DNA of 64,000 nucleotides, taken from Prevotella sp. (GTDB lineage Bacteria > Bacteroidota > Bacteroidia > Bacteroidales > Bacteroidaceae). The stretch spans positions 1 through 64,000 of the forward strand of contig JAFZRU010000018.1 in assembly GCA_017619755.1 (NCBI GenBank), read 5' to 3'. The notes below the pieces were generated by a model, which saw only the letters and a program-made list of their open reading frames with translations, searched no databases and was not told where the DNA came from. Positions 24,854 through 33,841 of the stretch are shown in pieces (within the stretch, counting starts at the first letter, position 1; each line of letters starts with the position of its first letter). The position numbers and the translations under genes are program-made.

Positions 24854-25987
24854 ATGAAAGGCATTACATCCACCCTTTGCAGACTGGTTGCTCCGTCCTG
24901 CCTGGTGTTGCTGTTCACCTCCTGCGCCACGATGCTTTCCGGGACGAAGGCCAACATCATCATCCAAGGCGACGTGGACGAGCCGGTGACCATCGTGAGC
25001 AGCTGTGGAGAGTGCAAGGACGTCACGCTCCCCACCCATGTGAAGGTGAAGCGCCGGCATCTTGACGGACAGCATATCCAAATCAGTTCGGAGCACCACA
25101 CCTTCGACGACATCGTGCTGAAGAAGGCATTTAACGAATGGGCGATAGCAAGCGTGCTGTTTTATGGAGTCCCGTTTGCCATCGACCTGATGACCAACGC
25201 GGTGAGCAGACCCAAGTATGACAGCTTTTACATCCGGTCCAACGACTCCATTTCCCCCACCGACACGCTTCGTGCTTTGTCCTCGGTCTATACGGCCACC
25301 ACTCACCCGTCGATGGCCTACCTCCACTCACGCCCCTTGCCGGAGAAATTCCTTCGGCACGAGGTGAACGGCACGATAGGTCTTGGCCGCAACCAGGCGA
25401 GCCCTTCCACGCACAGCTTCATCGATGACAACCTGCTGCGTTACCATTTGGAGAACGAAACCGAGTGCTTCGACCTCTTCGGCGAATCATACATCGTGCG
25501 CAAAGTGGAATATCACTACCGCCTCAACAGGAAATGGGATGTCGGTGCCTTCGCTGGCTGGGGCTTGTCTTGCGATACCTATCGCGAAGAGTATGACGCC
25601 CCCGCACAGGAAGCAAAAGGCAACGGACGAGAAAAAGACACCCCCGTCTCCACCTACGGCCTCGAAAGGTGTCGGACCTTTTCTTTTGCCCCTTCTGTGA
25701 GATACACATGGTATGAGACGCGCAGCTGTCGCCTGTTCTCACGCGTGGCCGTCGGCATGATGCGCCACCACCGCCATTTTGAAGTGGAGAGGCAGAAATA
25801 TGACAAACAGCTCCGCAAAAGCATCACCGTGGGCGACGTGGAAAGCACCGACGACACGAAATGGCAACTGGCATACCAACTCTCACCCATCGGCGTGAGT
25901 GTGGGAGGCCCCAACCTGAGGTTCTTTGCCGAATTAGGCTACGGATGCCTTGGGGTGGTCAACATAGGCGTCTCCCTCTGCTTTTAA
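24854..25987 (+). CDS. Lipoprotein with probable C-terminal outer-membrane barrel, unknown function
   Basis: The chosen start MKGITSTLCRLVAPSCLVLLFTSC gives a lipobox (LFTSC) and a 377-residue lipoprotein; an upstream in-frame Met adds a non-signal extension. After the Cys, ATMLSGTKANIIIQGDVDEPVTI resembles a small family of cell-envelope lipoproteins. A short hydrophobic stretch (WAIASVLFYGVPFAIDLM) lies near 110. The second half alternates like amphipathic strands (KWDVGAFAGWGLS, RYTWYETRSCRLFSRVAVGM, NLRFFAELGYGCLG) and ends in Phe, a typical outer-membrane barrel ending. Function is not recognised. It stands alone between two palindromic repeats. Confidence 0.75.
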   Translation: MKGITSTLCRLVAPSCLVLLFTSCATMLSGTKANIIIQGDVDEPVTIVSSCGECKDVTLPTHVKVKRRHLDGQHIQISSEHHTFDDIVLKKAFNEWAIASVLFYGVPFAIDLMTNAVSRPKYDSFYIRSNDSISPTDTLRALSSVYTATTHPSMAYLHSRPLPEKFLRHEVNGTIGLGRNQASPSTHSFIDDNLLRYHLENETECFDLFGESYIVRKVEYHYRLNRKWDVGAFAGWGLSCDTYREEYDAPAQEAKGNGREKDTPVSTYGLERCRTFSFAPSVRYTWYETRSCRLFSRVAVGMMRHHRHFEVERQKYDKQLRKSITVGDVESTDDTKWQLAYQLSPIGVSVGGPNLRFFAELGYGCLGVVNIGVSLCF

Positions 25988-26153
25988 AACACCTACGTTT
26001 CGTGATAGTTCATTCCCCATGGTCTGACATTATGAGGAATAAGGAAACAGAACGGCTTTTTCTTTTATATCAAGAATTAAAGAATTTTTCAACATGCTTG
26101 GAATGAAAGGGAATTTTTCGACCTGCTTCGAATGAATATTCTCAGCTGTAAGA

Positions 26154-26380
26154 ATGGATTTTGGTGCAAAGACGGCCTGCAAGGCCAACGAGATACCAGC
26201 CCAGGGCAACGCCTTGGGTAAAAGAAGGAGTGGATTCCGCCCTGCAAGGGCAAAAGCATTATAGATGTCATAAAGCTTTTGCCCTTGCAGGGCGATATTT
26301 GGCTCACCCTCTTCCCCGGGGCGTTGCCCCGGGCTGATTGCTTTTGGCCTTTCAGGCCGTTTTCATTCGTACAGCACGAA
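26154..26380. repeat. Nested palindromic element, copy 3
   Basis: Full-length copy with outer flanks AATGGATTTTGGTGCAAAGAC and TCATTCGTACAGCACGAAA and inner order CAACGAGATACCAGCCC to GGGCTGATTGCTTTTGG. It lies between the lipoprotein gene and the promoter of the Rpn-like nuclease gene. Confidence 0.9.
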
Positions 26381-26430
26381 ATTTTTGATGATTTAACCTT
26401 GTTATTCATTCTAAATTTCGAGGAAAATCG

Positions 26431-26438
26431 TATCTTTG
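26431..26438 (+). promoter_or_regulatory. -7 promoter motif of the Rpn-like gene
   Basis: TATCTTTG lies 34 nt before the ATG. No -33 TTG is seen at normal spacing. Confidence 0.5.
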
Positions 26439-26472
26439 TATTCGTAAGTGTGTCACAGATAAAAGAATCGTT

Positions 26473-27327
26473 ATGGCAAAATATTTAGACCCAAGAGTCG
26501 ACTTGACATTTATGAAGGTTTTCGGCGAACACAAGCACCTTGTCATCAGCTTGCTCAATGCTTTGTTGCCATTGGCAGACGACGAGCGGGTGGTGAGCAT
26601 AGAATACTGGCCTGCTGAGAAAGTACCGTCTCGTCCATTGAAGGAAAAAGACAGCATTGTTGATGTCTGCTGCCGTGACAACAAGAAGCGTGAGTTCATC
26701 GTTGAGATGCAGATGACATGGACTGATTCTTTTAAGAATCGTGTTCTGCTGAATGCTTCGAAGGCATACGTTGCACAGTCGGAGGTTGGTGAGGACTATG
26801 AGTCGTTGCAGCCTGTTTATGCACTGAACTTTGTGAACTCAACGATGAACATTGACAGCGAAGGCTATTATCACCATTACCAATTGGTGCATCATGCCAA
26901 CAGCAAGGAAGTGATACCAGGCCTACAATTGGTGTTTGTTGAGTTGCCGAAGTTTAAAGCTCAGACGCTTGCGGACAAAAAGATGCAAGTATTATGGCTC
27001 CGTTTCCTTACAGAGATAAATGCAAAGACACAAGAAGCCCCTGCCGAACTGCTGGAGAATCCAGATGTCAGAGAGGCTCTGAAGATTGTGGAGGTTGCTG
27101 CCTATACTCCTGCTGAGATGAGAGCATACGATAAGTTCTGGGATAATGTGTCTGTTGTGAAGACGCTGGAAAATGCCCGCCGTCGTTCTGAAGAGAAGCA
27201 AAAGGAAACAGAACTGAAATTTAAGAACACCGTGAAGCGGATGAAAGCCAAGGGTTTCTCAACAGAAGAGATGATAGAGATTACTGGTTTGACGGCTGAT
27301 GAAATAGAAAGGCTGTTATTGCCGTAA
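26473..27327 (+). CDS. Rpn family PD-(D/E)XK nuclease / putative transposase
   Basis: The 284-residue protein begins MAKYLDPRVDLTFMKVFGEHKHL, the standard opening of the Rpn/PDDEXK-transposase family. The nuclease core shows Asp in KDSIVDVCCRD and the E-x-Q pair in REFIVEMQM, matching D-x(n)-ExQ active sites. A middle segment (YALNFVNSTM, HHYQLVHHANSKEV, LQLVFVELPKF) is also typical. The C-terminus carries a Lys/Glu-rich helix and STEEMIEITGLTADEIERLL, the usual small helical tail. Characterised Rpn proteins are DNA endonucleases that promote recombination; movement of their own gene has not been shown. The gene sits between a palindromic element and a MITE-like element, a suggestive but unproved link. 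Confidence 0.92.
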   Translation: MAKYLDPRVDLTFMKVFGEHKHLVISLLNALLPLADDERVVSIEYWPAEKVPSRPLKEKDSIVDVCCRDNKKREFIVEMQMTWTDSFKNRVLLNASKAYVAQSEVGEDYESLQPVYALNFVNSTMNIDSEGYYHHYQLVHHANSKEVIPGLQLVFVELPKFKAQTLADKKMQVLWLRFLTEINAKTQEAPAELLENPDVREALKIVEVAAYTPAEMRAYDKFWDNVSVVKTLENARRRSEEKQKETELKFKNTVKRMKAKGFSTEEMIEITGLTADEIERLLLP

Positions 27328-27359
27328 TAAAGAATACTTGAATAAGAACAATAAATAAG

Positions 27360-27547
27360 GAATTAGGGTGTCCAATATCATATAATCATTTTATCAAGAA
27401 TTAGCGAACCAGAGGTCGGCGGCCAAAGGGAAAGCCAATTAGAGAATTATAGCATTACAGCATTACAGTGGCTTGTATTGTTGGGTAACAATTCTTAAAT
27501 TCTGAAATTCGTGATAGAAAAAAACAACATATTGGACACCCTAATTC
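27360..27547. mobile_element. MITE-like element, copy A (intact)
   Basis: A 188-bp non-coding unit with perfect 19-bp terminal inverted repeats GAATTAGGGTGTCCAATAT (27360-27378) and its complement (27529-27547). Two other copies lie at 30406 and 44630. No ORF is inside, so movement would need a transposase supplied elsewhere. The AATT at both ends could be target duplication or part of the repeat. Confidence 0.8.
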
Positions 27548-27596
27548 GGAAAATGAAATATGATTATCCGCGTCTTTCTGTAAGTGATTCCCAATA

Positions 27597-27704
27597 ACGC
27601 CAAGAGGGCGGGGGTGCTGTAGGGTAGGATGACATAAAGTCTGTCACTACACGTCCATCCACTCGCCCGTCAGGGCGAATGTTTGACCCACGACCTCTTG
27701 GCGT
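27597..27704. repeat. CCAAGAGG-bounded inverted-repeat element
   Basis: Ends ACGCCAAGAGG (27597-27607) and CCTCTTGGCGT (27694-27704) are perfect complements. Inside are CATAAAGTCTGTCACTACAC and CCGTCAGGGCGAATG. Related sequences lie at 41496-41595, 43051-43176 and 55349-55412. Confidence 0.7.
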
Positions 27705-27720
27705 CAAGACGAATATGCAT

Positions 27721-28521
27721 CTATCTCACCACTTGGGTGAACTCCGGTTTTGCTCCTGGTTCGTTCCCCACGATGACGTAGATGGTAGAGGTGGATTCTG
27801 CTCCGTTGGGGCCGCGGCCCTTGACAAGGAACTTATAGTCGGTGCCATCAGGGGTCTGGCGCTTGCCCACAGTCTCCGGAGTGCCGAGGGGGAACTGGTA
27901 GCTGGAGCAGGCGGCGTCGAAGATGGCCTTCTCCGCATCCGTCACCGGCTGCTGGGGGGAGTAGTCGGGCAGGGGAGTGACGGAGCCTTCCTTGTAGCCG
28001 TTTTCCTTCAAGAACCTGTCAAGTTCCTTTGGTGCCGCTGCCACTCTTGCCGTGCGCACACCGTAACCGGCCACGATGTTCGCCTTGGGCAGAGCCTTCT
28101 TCAATGCGTCGGCGGAGGTGTTCAGACCTCCGCTGCCGAAGGAGCAGAAAGGAACGACGGTCTTCCCCGCGAAGTCGTAGGTCTTCACAAGGGTGGCAAT
28201 CGGCATGGCGTAGGTGCCGAACCAAATGGGGTAGCCGAGGAAGATGACGTCGTAGTCGGAAATCTTCTTCTGCAGCGGTTTGATCTCCGGTCCTTCTCCG
28301 CTCTGCATCTCGCGCTGGCCGCGTTGGATGGTCTCTTGGAAATTCCCCGAGTAAGGCTTGACCGCCTCGATGCTTTCGATGTCCGCGTTCAGTTGTTTGG
28401 CCAACTCTTCCGCCACGGCCTTGGTCGTGCCGGTCTCTGAATAGTAAAGCACCAGTTTTTTCTGTGCATGGCATGTGCCAATGGATGCCATCATGGCAAT
28501 GGATAATAACAATGTTTTCAT
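27721..28521 (-). CDS. Exported flavodoxin-like protein
   Basis: Start at MKTLLLSIAMMASIGTCHAQ gives a 266-residue protein with a Sec signal. The flavodoxin fold follows: the phosphate loop YYSETGTTKAVAEELAKQLN near residues 24-44, then DVIFLGYPIWFGTYAMPI and FCSFGSGGLNTS, the expected FMN-contact loops of the Flavodoxin_4 family. Export of a flavodoxin is unusual in general but known for Bacteroidota homologues. The last about 75 residues (YQFPLGTPETVGKRQTPDGTDYKFLVKGRG onward) form an extra beta-rich segment found in this subgroup. It should bind FMN in the periplasm and take part in an unknown redox step. It is a single-gene unit. Confidence 0.88.
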   Translation of the reverse strand: MKTLLLSIAMMASIGTCHAQKKLVLYYSETGTTKAVAEELAKQLNADIESIEAVKPYSGNFQETIQRGQREMQSGEGPEIKPLQKKISDYDVIFLGYPIWFGTYAMPIATLVKTYDFAGKTVVPFCSFGSGGLNTSADALKKALPKANIVAGYGVRTARVAAAPKELDRFLKENGYKEGSVTPLPDYSPQQPVTDAEKAIFDAACSSYQFPLGTPETVGKRQTPDGTDYKFLVKGRGPNGAESTSTIYVIVGNEPGAKPEFTQVVR

Positions 28522-28641
28522 AAGCTTGAATTTATGTATGTTCATCTATTTGCTTATGGGATAGTGAATTGTGAGCCGAGGGTTTGCCTTGTGAAGCGTG
28601 TTTTATCCGTTTCGGTGTCAATACCGCAGAGCTTTCATTTG

Positions 28642-28649
28642 CAAAAATA
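28642..28649 (-). promoter_or_regulatory. -7 promoter motif of the flavodoxin gene
   Basis: TATTTTTG on the minus strand about 120 nt upstream of the start. The -33 TTG is not at standard spacing. Confidence 0.4.
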
Positions 28650-28814
28650 GGAAATATTTGCCAAAATATGATGCAAAATGGAAAATTTTAGCATCGAGAC
28701 TCAAAATCTCGCTTGATTCAAACCGAATGTGAACAGGTTTCCATACGTTGATTTTTCACATATAATCCCCATATAATTGAACATATAATTTTGCAAATCA
28801 ATGATTTATGAATA

Positions 28815-28832
28815 ATTCGTGGTAATTCGTGT
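28815..28832. repeat. ATTCGTG direct-repeat motif, copy 3
   Basis: ATTCGTGGTAATTCGTGT is an exact 18-nt match to 12069-12086. It lies just beyond the 3' end of the alanine symporter gene. Confidence 0.5.
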
Positions 28833-28888
28833 TAAAATATAACGCCTAAAAATTTAAATGACAAAATTGTCAAGCAAGATGATGGAGT

Positions 28889-30310
28889 TTAATCCCAACA
28901 GTCTATATCGTTCTCTATCTCAGGGAGCTGGCTTCGATGGAACGTCGGCTCTTTGATGCCGTTTCGTTTCTGCCTTTTATAGTCATCAAGCAGTCTGAAC
29001 ACATATTTCCCGAGGATGATGATGGCGACAAGGTTGCAGGCCGTCAAGAGCGCCATACAAAGGTCGCCTAAGCACCATACCATCTCAAGGCTTACCATGG
29101 CACCAAACATCACAAACACACCGCCAGAAAAGAAGCGAAATACCGTGAGTACCGTCGTGTTTGAGGTGATGAACCGGATGTTCGCCTCACCATAATAATA
29201 GTTTCCGATGATGGATGAGAAGGCGAACAAGAAGATGGCCACGGCAATAAAGGTGGGGCCGATGGAACCAATCTCAGAGCCAAGTGCCGCCTGGGTGAGG
29301 GCTATTCCGTTCAACTCAGGAACATCATAAAGTCCGCTGATGATGATGATAAAAGCTGTACACGAACAGACCAGAAGGGTGTCGGTGAACACGCCCAGTG
29401 CTTGAATGAACCCTTGCTTTACAGGATGAGAGACGGTGGCAGTGGCGGCGACATTGGGTGCACTGCCTTCTCCCGCCTCATTACTGAAAAGCCCTCGTTT
29501 GACACCGTTCATAATGGTTATACCCAAAGCCCCTCCAACTCCTTGTTCAAGGCCGAAGGCGTCAGTGACAATCACTCTCAGCACATGAGGAATGTGATGG
29601 ATGTTCATCACGATGATCACCAACGCCAACAGGAAATAACCTATGGCCATCAGTGGTACGAGAATGGAACTGACTTTTGCTATGCGATGGATGCCGCCAA
29701 AGACGATGAAGAGCGCTATGACCGAGAGGATGATGCCAACGACCAATGGATCCCATCCAAACGCCTCATGCATGGCACCACAGATGGTGTTGCTTTGAAT
29801 GGAATTATAGGATAGCCCGAAAGTGATGGTAATCAGCACAGCGAAAAGGTATGCCATCCATTTCTTGTGCAGTCCTTTTCGTATGTAGTAGGCAGGGCCT
29901 CCGATAAACGAATCCTTGTTCCTTTGTTTAAAGAGTTGGGCAAGTGTGGATTCCACAAAAGCCGTCGCTGAGCCGAGCAGGGCAATGACCCACATCCAGA
30001 ACACCGCACCAGGACCACCGACGGCGATGGCTGTGGCCACGCCGGCGAGGTTGCCCGTTCCCACCCTTGTGGCGACGGAAACGGCGAAAGCCTGAAAAGA
30101 AGACACATGCTTGTGGTTCTTGTTGCTGTCTTCAAGGTTGTCGCAACCCGATGTGACAGAGTCGGCCAGCAGTCTGAACATCTCGCCAATCATCCGGAAC
30201 TGTACGCCTTTGGTCTTCCATGTGAACCACAAGCCACACAGCACCAGGACACCTATCAGCAGATATGCCCATATCGCATCACTTATTTGGGAGATGATTT
30301 CGTCTATCAT
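28889..30310 (-). CDS. Alanine/glycine:cation symporter (AGCS family)
   Basis: Start at MIDEIISQISDAIWAYLLIGVLVL gives 473 residues; an upstream in-frame Met adds 14 polar residues and is less likely. About ten transmembrane helices are evident. The AGCS signature is present as VGTGNLAGVATAIAVGGPGAVFWMWV, followed by FIGGPAYYIRKGL and the conserved NEAGEGSAPNVAATATVSHPVKQG loop. These carriers import alanine or glycine with sodium or protons. A promoter at 30350-30378 serves it alone. Nothing in the neighbourhood refines the substrate. Confidence 0.95.
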   Translation of the reverse strand: MIDEIISQISDAIWAYLLIGVLVLCGLWFTWKTKGVQFRMIGEMFRLLADSVTSGCDNLEDSNKNHKHVSSFQAFAVSVATRVGTGNLAGVATAIAVGGPGAVFWMWVIALLGSATAFVESTLAQLFKQRNKDSFIGGPAYYIRKGLHKKWMAYLFAVLITITFGLSYNSIQSNTICGAMHEAFGWDPLVVGIILSVIALFIVFGGIHRIAKVSSILVPLMAIGYFLLALVIIVMNIHHIPHVLRVIVTDAFGLEQGVGGALGITIMNGVKRGLFSNEAGEGSAPNVAATATVSHPVKQGFIQALGVFTDTLLVCSCTAFIIIISGLYDVPELNGIALTQAALGSEIGSIGPTFIAVAIFLFAFSSIIGNYYYGEANIRFITSNTTVLTVFRFFSGGVFVMFGAMVSLEMVWCLGDLCMALLTACNLVAIIILGKYVFRLLDDYKRQKRNGIKEPTFHRSQLPEIENDIDCWD

Positions 30311-30349
30311 ATTCTGAATAGTTTTTGTTCTGCGTGAAGGTAAGCCTTG

Positions 30350-30378
30350 CAAAATTACAAAAGTATTTCCACAATCAA
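30350..30378 (-). promoter_or_regulatory. Promoter of the AGCS symporter gene
   Basis: TTG (30378-30376), 18 nt, then TAATTTTG (30357-30350) on the minus strand, 39 nt upstream of the ATG. Confidence 0.55.
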
Positions 30379-30405
30379 GACAAAAAGACCAATAATCTCT
30401 TAAAT

Positions 30406-30550
30406 AGGGTGTCCAATATCATGTTATCAATTTATCAAGAATTATAGATATAGCATTACAATGGCTTGTATTGTTGGAAAATTGACTTCCACTTCGTACG
30501 TCGACCGTTGGTTCTTAAATTCTAAAATTCGTGATAGAAAAACAACATAT
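30406..30550. mobile_element. MITE-like element, copy B (right end lost)
   Basis: It begins AGGGTGTCCAATAT like copies A and C and keeps the inner TTATCAAGAATTA, GCATTACAATGGCTTGTATTG and AAAATTCGTGATAGAAA segments. The terminal GGACACCCT is replaced by unrelated sequence after AACAACATAT. A GTCGACCGTTGGTTC segment from another repeat family sits inside near 30500-30515. Confidence 0.75.
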
Positions 30551-30679
30551 CAGAAAAATATACCATTCCAAACACAATAATTGCAAATGCCCATCCGTAT
30601 TATAAGAAGATGAAAGATGGGATATGAAAGATGATGGATGGAAGATGAAAAATGAAAAATGAAAAAATGAAGATATAGC

Positions 30680-31975
30680 ATGCAAGGATTTAGCAAAGGA
30701 TTCACCTATTTCATCTGCTTGGTTTCAGCCATGGGCGGTTTGCTCTTCGGCTACGACTGGGTGGTGATTGGCGGCGCGAAGCCGTTTTATGAATTGTATT
30801 TCGGCATCTCCTCCTCGCCGGTGATGCAGGGAGTTGCCATGACCACAGCATTGGTGGGGTGCCTGATAGGTGCTATGGTGGCCGGCGCCGCCGCCGACAA
30901 GTATGGCCGCAAGCCACTGCTCATGCTGTCCGCCGTACTCTTCACGGTATCGGCCATTGCCACGGGTTTGTTCAACGACTTCACCATGTTCAACATCGCC
31001 CGCTTCGTGGGTGGCGTGGGCATCGGCGTGGCCTCTGCGCTCGCCCCGATGTACATCGCCGAGGTGAGTCCGGCGGAGATTCGCGGCCGCATGGTGAGTC
31101 TCAACCAGATGACCATCGTGCTGGGCATCCTGTCGGCTCAGATTGTCAACATGCTGCTGGCAAGAGACACCACGGTGGCAGAAAGCCAGACATGGAATGT
31201 GGAATGGGGATGGCGCTGGATGTTCTGGGCGGAGACGCTGCCCGCCGCGCTGTTCCTCTTCATGAGCTTCTTCATCCCCGAAAGCCCCGTGTTCATGCAA
31301 CTGAAAGCCGTAGGGACGAAGCTTGCCAAGAAGGAGGCCGGCCTCCGTGAACTGTTCCAGCACAAGTATGGAAAGGTATTGCTGTTGGGTCTTGTCATCG
31401 CCGTGTTCCAACAGTGGTGTGGCACGAATGTCATCTTCAACTACGCCCAGGAGATTTTCGTGGGTGCTGGCTTCAACGTCGATGGGATGTTCATCAATAT
31501 TGTCATCACGGGCATAGCCAACGTGGTGTTCACCATCGTGGCCCTCTACACCATCGAGAAATGGGGTCGTCGCACATTGATGCTGCTCGGTGCCGGCGGC
31601 CTGGGGCTTATCTACCTCACTTTGGGCACCTGTTACTTCATGGGCGTGACGGGCGTCATGATGGTGGTGTTGGTGGTGACGGCCATCTCCGTCTATGCCA
31701 TGACCCTCGGCCCTGTGACCTGGACGCTCTTGGCGGAAATCTTCCCCCATCGCGTGCGCGGCATAGCCATGGCCACATGCACCTTCGCCCTGTGGGTGGG
31801 TTGCTGCACATTGACCTTCTCTTTCCCCTCCATGAACGCCGCCTTGGGTAGCAGCGGCACTTTCTGGATCTACAGCGCCATCTGCATCTGCGCCTTCCTC
31901 TTCCTGCTGCGCAACTGCCCCGAAACCAAGGGCAAGAGTTTGGAGGAGTTGGAAAACGAATTGGTGAAGCAATAA
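30680..31975 (+). CDS. Sugar porter (MFS, SP family)
   Basis: The 431-residue protein has twelve predicted helices and the hallmark motifs of the sugar porter family: GGLLFGYDWVVIGGA in TM1, GAAADKYGRKPLL in loop 2-3, EVSPAEIRGRMVSLNQMTIVLG in TM4-5, FIPESPVFM after TM6, EKWGRRTLMLLG in loop 8-9, and PETKGKSLEELE at the C-terminus. Family members import monosaccharides such as xylose, glucose or galactose with protons. Xylose fits the nearby GH115/GH2 enzymes but nothing proves it. The 80 nt before the start are a simple GATGAAA-rich stretch. The gene converges with the next one, 16 nt apart. Confidence 0.95.
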   Translation: MQGFSKGFTYFICLVSAMGGLLFGYDWVVIGGAKPFYELYFGISSSPVMQGVAMTTALVGCLIGAMVAGAAADKYGRKPLLMLSAVLFTVSAIATGLFNDFTMFNIARFVGGVGIGVASALAPMYIAEVSPAEIRGRMVSLNQMTIVLGILSAQIVNMLLARDTTVAESQTWNVEWGWRWMFWAETLPAALFLFMSFFIPESPVFMQLKAVGTKLAKKEAGLRELFQHKYGKVLLLGLVIAVFQQWCGTNVIFNYAQEIFVGAGFNVDGMFINIVITGIANVVFTIVALYTIEKWGRRTLMLLGAGGLGLIYLTLGTCYFMGVTGVMMVVLVVTAISVYAMTLGPVTWTLLAEIFPHRVRGIAMATCTFALWVGCCTLTFSFPSMNAALGSSGTFWIYSAICICAFLFLLRNCPETKGKSLEELENELVKQ

Positions 31976-31991
31976 TAGTTTAAAGTACAGA

Positions 31992-32846
31992 CTATTGCAA
32001 GACCTTGGTGACTTCGGCGATGCTCTTTGACTCTACACTGCTGCTGTTTTCACCTTTTACGAACACATGGCCGGTCAGGTCATCCACTGCCGTCACGACA
32101 TATCCTGGCCGATATGTGTTGACCCATGTGGCCCAGACCTTGTCGCCAACCTTTATTTTCTCCTTGAAGGGGATGAGGCGCACGTCGGCCTTGTCGTATG
32201 CTTCAATCTTGCTGCCGAAACCTAAGACCAGCACCCTGTCACCCTCCACGTGGATGAGCGTGCCTTTCAGCCATTCTTTATCTTTCTTGATGGCTACCTG
32301 AGCACCACTCTGCCACTTTCCGTCTTTGAGGACGGCGAACGTCCCTGGCTTCAGAGACTCTCCCTTTCTTTTCTCCTCCAATGTGGGGCTGTTGGGATTG
32401 TCGGGCCATCTCAAGTCGAGATAGCATACTTTCGGTTCCTCAGGGTTTTTGTCATCCACGACGACAGCCCTTTCCAGTCCGCTTCCCGACTGCCACCATG
32501 TCAGCACCACATCCCCTTTTTTCGCCTTTGCGCTCTTGGGCAACGGGATGATGAGGGCGTTGGGCATCTCCACCACTTCGCCATAGTTGTTGAGCACCGA
32601 TTTCTCTTCGCCCACCTCTTTCACTGTGGTGTCGTAGAAGATGAGGACGGCCTCACGCAACGGCTCACCCTTCTCCACCGAACTGGGATAGTAGGTGAAG
32701 GGACTTAGGACGGTCTGTCCCACTTCCATCTTCAGTTTCACATCTTGTGGGAAATCCCACGGCCAGGCGTTGTCGTCTTGGGCAGTAGCAGGCATCACGA
32801 TGGTCAGTGCCATCAAGCACAAAATTGTTTTTGCTGTTTTTATCAT
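31992..32846 (-). CDS. Secreted protein of unknown function with SH3/Tudor-like repeats
   Basis: Start at MIKTAKTILCLMALTIVMPATAQ gives 284 residues with a signal peptide. The rest is beta-rich. Three segments resemble SH3/Tudor-type barrels: KPGTFAVLKDGKWQSGAQVAIKKD, WLKGTLIHVEGDRVLVLGFGSKIEAYDKADVRLI, and IKVGDKVWATWVNTYRPGYVVTAVDDLTGHVFVKG. A KSAKAKKGDVVLTWWQSGSG stretch precedes them. No enzyme motif is seen. It lies 52 nt downstream of the gene at 32899-33813 on the same strand, so the two are probably co-transcribed. Confidence 0.75.
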   Translation of the reverse strand: MIKTAKTILCLMALTIVMPATAQDDNAWPWDFPQDVKLKMEVGQTVLSPFTYYPSSVEKGEPLREAVLIFYDTTVKEVGEEKSVLNNYGEVVEMPNALIIPLPKSAKAKKGDVVLTWWQSGSGLERAVVVDDKNPEEPKVCYLDLRWPDNPNSPTLEEKRKGESLKPGTFAVLKDGKWQSGAQVAIKKDKEWLKGTLIHVEGDRVLVLGFGSKIEAYDKADVRLIPFKEKIKVGDKVWATWVNTYRPGYVVTAVDDLTGHVFVKGENSSSVESKSIAEVTKVLQ

Positions 32847-32898
32847 ATCGCTGAACATCCTCTTTAATGTAAAAAAACGCTGAAGGTTCTGCAAATCA

Positions 32899-33813
32899 TT
32901 ACTTTGCCATGTAATAGAAAGACTGCAGTCCCTGGGCGGGGAAATGGTACATGTATTTCACGTATTCGGGCTGCTTGGTTGTCACCGTGTCGATAATCTT
33001 TGTGAGCTGCTCAGGGCTGAGTTTCTTCAGGTTGAGTTGATAAGATTCATATTCTTTTTCGGCTACCATGGACAGGCTCTTGTTGTAATTGAGGTAGAAA
33101 CTTCCCTCATCTTCCTTGATGTCCAAGTCCTCTGAGGTCCCTTCCAATTCAGGAAGCATTTGGCAGTCGATGTTGTAAATCGAAGGTATGGCAATGACAC
33201 CGTCCTTCAGCACACCCACTTGAAGATTCTCTCCATTGAGTTCGTCATATTCGTCGATAAAGACAACGTCCTTGTACTTGCCGTCCTTCACTACACGGCA
33301 ATTGAGGTAATTGTCCTCTGCTTCCAGCATATCGGTCTTGATGGATGTGCTTTCGATGTTTCCGACACAGTCTTTGGAAATGTAAGCACTCTCAATTTCG
33401 CACCATTCGTTAAGGGTGTAAACCTTGTAGAAATTGCCTTCCTCGCCAAGCACAGGAAAGACCCTGCTTTCGTAGGCAATGATTTCCGGGCTTAATTCGT
33501 ACCCGGATTTGCCAGGCTGGTCCGACCACTGGTAAAAATTTTCGCAAAAATCACTCTCACATTCAGACTCAATCCATCTGACTAAAGTAGGGCTGTTGGT
33601 GTCAGCCTTTTTGTAGAGTCCCACATCTTCGGTGGTCACCACCACGAATTGCTTGAATGGCGGAGAGGCTACTTTCATCACGCTTTCGGTCTTCTCTGTG
33701 GTCTCGGTTGTTTCTGCTTTTTCAACGGTCTTCTTGCCAGTGCAGTTTGCTGTCAACATGGGAATCGGCATGCTGCAAAGCATAACAAATAGTATGGTCT
33801 TGATGGTTTTCAT
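32899..33813 (-). CDS. Secreted protein of unknown function
   Basis: The 304-residue product has an N-terminal signal (MKTIKTILFVMLCSMPIPMLTAN) followed by a Cys, but the residues before that Cys do not make a good lipobox. A Thr/Glu-rich linker (KAETTETTEKTES) leads to a domain with VVVTTEDVGLYKKADTNSPTLVRW, similar to bacterial SH3 repeats that read cell-wall or ligand surfaces. The remainder is acidic and mixed alpha/beta. No family is recognised. A full promoter at 33842-33871 drives it and probably the next gene. Confidence 0.75.
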   Translation of the reverse strand: MKTIKTILFVMLCSMPIPMLTANCTGKKTVEKAETTETTEKTESVMKVASPPFKQFVVVTTEDVGLYKKADTNSPTLVRWIESECESDFCENFYQWSDQPGKSGYELSPEIIAYESRVFPVLGEEGNFYKVYTLNEWCEIESAYISKDCVGNIESTSIKTDMLEAEDNYLNCRVVKDGKYKDVVFIDEYDELNGENLQVGVLKDGVIAIPSIYNIDCQMLPELEGTSEDLDIKEDEGSFYLNYNKSLSMVAEKEYESYQLNLKKLSPEQLTKIIDTVTTKQPEYVKYMYHFPAQGLQSFYYMAK

Positions 33814-33841
33814 AATTGGTTGATAATTTGATTTTCCGCGA

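Larger units (their letters stand above)
28522..28888. other. Intergenic region with a promoter and a repeated motif
   Basis: No ORF is credible. It contains the flavodoxin promoter at 28642-28649, an AT-rich middle with a rightward TAATTTTG near 28786 that leads to no sense-strand gene, and the ATTCGTG repeat at 28815-28832. Confidence 0.5.

Noticed and set aside
27679-28440. Plus-strand frame opposite the flavodoxin gene
   Set aside because: Shadow of the flavodoxin coding sequence, whose FMN motifs are intact.
30725-31972. Long open frame antisense to the sugar porter
   Set aside because: Covers nearly the whole transporter gene and is His/Gln/Glu-rich as expected for a complement of hydrophobic codons.
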